This document shows, piece by piece, positions 60,539 through 64,000 of a stretch of DNA of 64,000 bases. Every line of letters begins with the position of its first letter. The stretch's first letter is position 1. Both the position numbers and the translations under genes were made by a program. The stretch is from contig NZ_MSZX01000005.1 of the NCBI RefSeq assembly GCF_002021565.1, forward strand, positions 310,027-374,026, in the 5' to 3' direction. This stretch comes from Paenibacillus selenitireducens. GTDB taxonomy: Bacteria; Bacillota; Bacilli; Paenibacillales; Paenibacillaceae. The notes beneath the pieces were generated by a model. The model saw only the letters and a list, made by a program, of their open reading frames with translations. It did not search any database and had not been told where the DNA came from.

Positions 60539-60931
60539 ATGAGTGAAGTAAAGGATAATCTGCGTTATAGCAAGGAGCATGAATGGGCTGAAGAGGTAGG
60601 AGACCAGTGTATTCGCATAGGTATTTCTGATTATGCGCAGCATCAATTAGGCGATATTGTATTCGTCGAGTTCCCTGAGATTGATGCGGAAGTTAACGCA
60701 GGCGATAGCATGGGATCCATAGAATCGGTAAAGACCGTATCCGAGCTGTATAGTCCCGTGACGGGGCGAATTACTCGTATTAATACCACGCTTGAATCTC
60801 AACCTGAATTGGTCAATCAATCCCCTTATGAAGCGGGATGGCTCGTTGAAGTCCAAGTGTCGAACAGCGTAGACGAAGCCTTGAAGGCTCTTTTGACGCC
60901 AGAACAATATCGAACTCACATCGAGTCCTAG
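60539..60931 (+). CDS. gcvH: Glycine cleavage system H protein
   Basis: A 130-residue lipoyl carrier. The lipoylated residue is Lys65 in SIESVKTVSELYSP. IGISDYAQHQLGDIVFVEFP (about 27-46) is typical. ATG 60539 follows AAGGAG and is preferred to a frame open from 60404. It is transcribed away from gcvT, outside the riboswitch-controlled operon, with a TATAAT at 60509-60514. The free lipoyl protein may also serve lipoate relay. Confidence 0.93.
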   Translation: MSEVKDNLRYSKEHEWAEEVGDQCIRIGISDYAQHQLGDIVFVEFPEIDAEVNAGDSMGSIESVKTVSELYSPVTGRITRINTTLESQPELVNQSPYEAGWLVEVQVSNSVDEALKALLTPEQYRTHIES

Positions 60932-60957
60932 TACATAGTCCAATACGACAACTTATA

Positions 60958-61009
60958 CGAACACCTCCCGGATCCGTTGACATTTTCCGTGGAGGTGTTC
61001 GACTTTTGT
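60958..61009 (+). terminator. Rho-independent terminator
   Basis: CGAACACCTCC (60958-60968) pairs with GGAGGTGTTCG (60991-61001), and a short T run follows. Confidence 0.75.
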
Positions 61010-61231
61010 CATCTCCTGTGTATACTCGCTTCAATTGATGCCGAAACTTCCTATGAAAAGAATTATAGCGAGGACGAGCCTTTTCGTGTAAGCTTTGCTA
61101 GTCAAGGATAGAATGATGAGAGAAGTTCATGCAAAGGGTCTATTTCCCTTCGGTGAGGCTCAATTTTTACGTCTTTTCGAATTTTGCGATGTCTTTTATC
61201 ACACTTACGTCTTGAAACCGTTCAACGTTCA
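61010..61231. other. Intergenic region without recognised gene
   Basis: Between the gcvH terminator and the marR promoter no ORF with a ribosome binding site was seen on either strand, and no structured RNA was recognised. Confidence 0.5.
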
Positions 61232-61272
61232 TTGACACTTTTGGATGATCATGATAATTTTAGATTATCTAA
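61232..61272 (+). promoter_or_regulatory. Promoter and operator of the marR unit
   Basis: TTGACA (61232-61237) is followed by GATAAT (61253-61258; 15-base spacing) or TAATTT (61255-61260; 17-base spacing). The perfect dyad TTAGAT-T-ATCTAA (61260-61272) overlaps the start region, and a further TTAGAT half-site lies at about 61293. This is a typical layout for autorepression by a MarR protein. Confidence 0.65.
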
Positions 61273-61319
61273 TAATTGAAGCTAAAAAATATTTAGATTG
61301 TTATTGACGGGGTGGAACC

Positions 61320-61748
61320 ATGGATTCCTATATTAGAAGATTACAAAAGTCAATGGATTTTATCCAAAAGAAAGTGAACACGGAAATGCTTGAGCTGCTG
61401 CCTGCGGATATTACACCGCCGCAAATTATGATGCTCTACCAATTGTATAAGCTTGGTTTATGTAAACTTTCGCAATTGGCGGATCGTCTGCAAGTCAAGC
61501 CCAGTTCGATTACCGTGATGATTGATCGCCTTGAAAAGGCGGGTTTCGTGGAACGGCTGGCGGATCCAAATGATCGTCGGATCGTGCTGGTTCAACTGAC
61601 AGATAAAGGTCTAGACATCATTCATCAGACAGTTGAATTAAGGGAAAAGGTCATGACACCGTTATTTAGTGACTTACCTGAAGATCAATTAATTGCGTTA
61701 GTCGAAACGTTCGAAAAGATTACGAAGAAATATGAAGACGAACTGTAG
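61320..61748 (+). CDS. MarR-family transcriptional regulator
   Basis: A 142-residue winged-helix repressor: LCKLSQLADRLQVKPSSITV (about 42-61) is the recognition region and RLADPNDRRIVLVQLT (about 73-88) the wing with its conserved D-x-R-x5 pattern. It has no Cys suited to thiol sensing apart from Cys43. GGGGTGG precedes the ATG. It heads a three-gene unit with an alarmone synthetase and cardiolipin synthase. Confidence 0.9.
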   Translation: MDSYIRRLQKSMDFIQKKVNTEMLELLPADITPPQIMMLYQLYKLGLCKLSQLADRLQVKPSSITVMIDRLEKAGFVERLADPNDRRIVLVQLTDKGLDIIHQTVELREKVMTPLFSDLPEDQLIALVETFEKITKKYEDEL

Positions 61749-61790
61749 GACATCACGTTCCTCAATGATTACAAAGGAGTGCAAGCACGA

Positions 61791-62465
61791 TTGGAACCAA
61801 AACATTTTCAATTGATCAAAGATTTCGGCAAGGAAATGCTAGTCTATCGATTTGCCTTGGAAGAAGTGAATACCAAGTTAAAGATATTGAACGAAGAAAT
61901 GAGTTTCATCCAGCATTATAACCCGATTGAGCATTTGAAAACCCGGCTGAAGAAGCCAAAAAGTATCTTGACGAAGCTGGAACGTAAAGGATTGGACATT
62001 ACGGTCGATAATGTGCGCGAACACGTTCGTGATATTGCCGGCGTGCGTGTCACCTGTTCATTCAATGCCGATGTGTATAAGGTTTATGAGTTGATCTGCC
62101 AGCAAAATGATGTCGAAGTCCTGGAAATGAAGGATTATATCAAACATCCCAAAGAAAATGGATATCAGAGCTTACATCTTATTATAAGTATTCCTGTCTT
62201 CATGACAAATCAGACCCAACATGTGCCTGTTGAAATCCAGATTCGTACCATTGCTATGGATTTCTGGGCAAGTCTCGAACACAAAATATATTATAAATTC
62301 AAGAAGAACGTTCCGGATGAAATTCGGCTTGAGCTCAAAGAAACAGCAGACACCATCGCGATGTTGGATGGTCGAATGATGCGGTTGAACGAGAAAGTGC
62401 AAATGATCAAAGACCAATCCTCGGAGGAAGATGACTTGTTCGAGAGGGTGAACCAATACCTGTGA
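61791..62465 (+). CDS. Small alarmone synthetase (GTP pyrophosphokinase, RelQ/YjbM-like)
   Basis: A 224-residue single-domain (p)ppGpp synthetase without hydrolase or ACT/TGS domains. RDIAGVRVTCSFNADVYKVY (about 83) and KHPKENGYQSLHLI (about 119-132) are the RelA/SpoT synthetase core, with the catalytic E-x-Q in VEIQIRT (about 146). It makes (p)ppGpp from ATP and GTP/GDP. The TTG at 61791 is preferred because AAAGGAG (61772-61778) touches the alternative GTG at 61779; its own spacing of 12 is long, so initiation may be weak. The stop overlaps the cls start (GTGA). Confidence 0.88.
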   Translation: MEPKHFQLIKDFGKEMLVYRFALEEVNTKLKILNEEMSFIQHYNPIEHLKTRLKKPKSILTKLERKGLDITVDNVREHVRDIAGVRVTCSFNADVYKVYELICQQNDVEVLEMKDYIKHPKENGYQSLHLIISIPVFMTNQTQHVPVEIQIRTIAMDFWASLEHKIYYKFKKNVPDEIRLELKETADTIAMLDGRMMRLNEKVQMIKDQSSEEDDLFERVNQYL

Positions 62466-63913
62466 GTCATTATCTGAGCAATTCGTTTACGGTTTTGTCC
62501 GTCATCAACCTGATTCTCGCCATTGCGGTTATCTTCATTGAACGCCGCAACGTCGGGACGACATGGGCGTGGTTGATGGTGTTTTTGTTCTTACCTGGCG
62601 TTGGATTTATTTTCTATCTCTTATTTGGGCAGAATATTAGCAAACGTAAAATATATAAAATCCGCAAAGATCAACATGAACAGATTGAGCAGATTGTTCG
62701 TATGCAGCAAGAACGATTTCGCGGGGGGAATTTCGTATTCCGCGAGCCGGAAGCTTTGTCTTATCAAGATATGATATATATGAACTTAACAAGCGCTAAC
62801 GCGCTCTATTCTCAGGATAATGACATTACTGTCTATACCGATGGAGATGAGAAATTTGATGCTTTGATCGAATCGATCGCCCAGGCGGAACATCATGTTC
62901 ATCTCATGTATTATATCGTAAGGGATGACAATCTCGGCCGTCGTTTGGTACAAGCATTAACGGAGAAGGCGAGAGAGAATGTACAAGTTCGGTTTATGTA
63001 TGATGATATTGGAAGTGCGGGGCTCAAAACCACCTTGTTCGAGGAACTGGTTCAAGCTGGCGGGAAAGTGGCAGCATTTTTCCCGTCTCGGATTCCATAT
63101 ATCAACTTTCGATTGAATTATCGAAATCACCGGAAGCTTGCGATCATCGATGGGAAAATTGGCTATATCGGAGGCTTCAATGTCGGGGACGAATATTTAG
63201 GTCTGGATAAACGATTTGGGTATTGGCGCGATACACATCTGAAGATGGAAGGCAGCAGTGTATTCCAAATGCAGGCGCAGTTCATTCTGGATTGGGAATT
63301 GGCTTCAACAGAACGTCTGCGTGACGTAAGCATCTATTTTCCTGACAACCTGCAATTTAACGGCTGCGAAGGGGCTCAGATTGTTGCCAGTGGACCGAAT
63401 ACGGAGCAGGAACAGATTCGGAATGCTTATATCAAAATGATTAATGCCGCTAAACATACACTATATTTACAAACACCCTATTTCGTACCTGATGACAGTG
63501 TGATGAATGCGTTGAAAATGGCGACTTTATCTGGCGTCGACGTTCGAATTATGATTCCTGCTGTACCTGACCATAAAACGGTATACATGGCTTCGTATTC
63601 GTATTTGGGGGAATTGCTCGCTTTAGGTGCAAAATGTTATTTATATCAAAAAGGATTTCTCCATGCGAAAACGATGGTTGCTGACGGCAAAGTGGCGACG
63701 GTAGGAACCGCGAATATGGATATTCGAAGCTTTAAGCTGAACTTTGAGGTGAACGCTTTTATCTACGGCGGTAAGACACCGGCACAGTTGCAGGAGATAT
63801 TCCAGGAGGATTTGAGAGATGCATCGAGGTTATCGTTTAAGGAGTATCAAGCGAGATCGCGTATGCAGAAGATTGGAGAATCCTTAACGAGATTAATTTC
63901 TCCAATCCTATGA
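62462..63913 (+). CDS. cls: Cardiolipin synthase
   Basis: A 483-residue membrane enzyme condensing two phosphatidylglycerols. Two N-terminal membrane segments (about 7-27 and 36-56) precede two phospholipase-D HKD motifs: HRKLAIIDGKIGYIGG (about 223) and HAKTMVADGKVATVG (about 401). The length matches bacterial Cls. The GTG start overlaps the alarmone synthetase stop, so the two are translationally coupled. The unit ends in a terminator. Confidence 0.93.
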   Translation: MSHYLSNSFTVLSVINLILAIAVIFIERRNVGTTWAWLMVFLFLPGVGFIFYLLFGQNISKRKIYKIRKDQHEQIEQIVRMQQERFRGGNFVFREPEALSYQDMIYMNLTSANALYSQDNDITVYTDGDEKFDALIESIAQAEHHVHLMYYIVRDDNLGRRLVQALTEKARENVQVRFMYDDIGSAGLKTTLFEELVQAGGKVAAFFPSRIPYINFRLNYRNHRKLAIIDGKIGYIGGFNVGDEYLGLDKRFGYWRDTHLKMEGSSVFQMQAQFILDWELASTERLRDVSIYFPDNLQFNGCEGAQIVASGPNTEQEQIRNAYIKMINAAKHTLYLQTPYFVPDDSVMNALKMATLSGVDVRIMIPAVPDHKTVYMASYSYLGELLALGAKCYLYQKGFLHAKTMVADGKVATVGTANMDIRSFKLNFEVNAFIYGGKTPAQLQEIFQEDLRDASRLSFKEYQARSRMQKIGESLTRLISPIL

Positions 63914-63933
63914 TACATGTGCTTCATATTAAG

Positions 63934-63983
63934 ACTTTGCGGTCATTGGCAGTTCGCTGTCAATGGTTGCAGAGTTTTTTTGT
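63934..63983 (+). terminator. Rho-independent terminator
   Basis: ACTTTGC (63934-63940) pairs with GCAGAGT (63969-63975), with inner CATTG-CAG/CTG-CAATG pairs around TTCG, and a T run follows. Confidence 0.85.
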
Positions 63984-64000
63984 TATTTTTGAAGAATTGG

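Overview
The window looks like chromosomal DNA of a low-to-mid GC endospore-former-type Firmicute, most likely a member of the Paenibacillaceae (inference). The grounds are strong AGGAGG-type ribosome binding sites, frequent TTG/GTG starts, U-tailed rho-independent terminators after most units, Bacillus-type families (BmrC/BmrD, EfeUOB of the YwbLMN type, CbiH60, HelD, gcvPA/gcvPB split) and secreted proteins with cohesin and dockerin modules. No rRNA, tRNA, IS element, prophage or CRISPR array was seen.

Layout. 1-7.1 kb: a LysR regulator, a 50-codon ORF followed by a terminator, then an ABC-F protein and a BmrC/BmrD-like heterodimeric exporter in one operon. 7.2-12.3 kb: a metallo-beta-lactamase-fold hydrolase and an efeUOB iron-uptake operon behind two Fur-box-like sites. 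12.3-14.6 kb: a second ABC-F gene behind a long structured leader with a 23-codon upstream ORF and two terminators. 14.6-23.5 kb: small housekeeping units: a six-cysteine mini-protein behind a canonical FNR/CRP-type site, GNAT, DCC-family protein, HisC, MerR plus thioredoxin, TetR, two small unknowns, malic enzyme, SGNH hydrolase, alpha/beta hydrolase and acyltransferase.

23.5-35.6 kb: a cobalamin riboswitch and terminator control a twelve-gene operon for the anaerobic (early cobalt insertion) route: cbiH60, cbiX, cbiJ, cbiC, cbiD, cbiET, cbiL, cbiF, cbiG, cbiA, a nitroreductase and cobO. Most junctions overlap or are very tight. It makes adenosylated cobyrinic acid a,c-diamide; the late genes (cbiP, cbiB, cobU, cobS, cobC) are not in the window.

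35.7-44.1 kb: a coiled-coil protein, a GAF histidine kinase with its NarL-type regulator, a redox trio (azoreductase, thioredoxin reductase, glutaredoxin), a SRAP/YedK-like protein with changed active-site residues, a broken thioesterase gene, a GNAT enzyme and a two-domain multicopper oxidase. 44.4-52.8 kb: a decayed secreted-protein gene and two large secreted proteins (GH31 glycosidase, calcineurin-like phosphoesterase), both ending in cohesin plus dockerin. 52.8-64 kb: HelD, a toroid-fold unknown, the glycine cleavage genes (gcvT-gcvPA-gcvPB behind a tandem glycine riboswitch, gcvH divergent), and a MarR - small alarmone synthetase - cardiolipin synthase unit.

The least ordinary items are the two leader-peptide/terminator arrangements before the ABC-F genes, the FNR-type promoter of the cysteine-rich mini-protein, the SRAP paralogue, the paired cohesin-dockerin enzymes and the alarmone synthetase coupled to cardiolipin synthase. 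All family assignments come from reading motifs; no database search was run.
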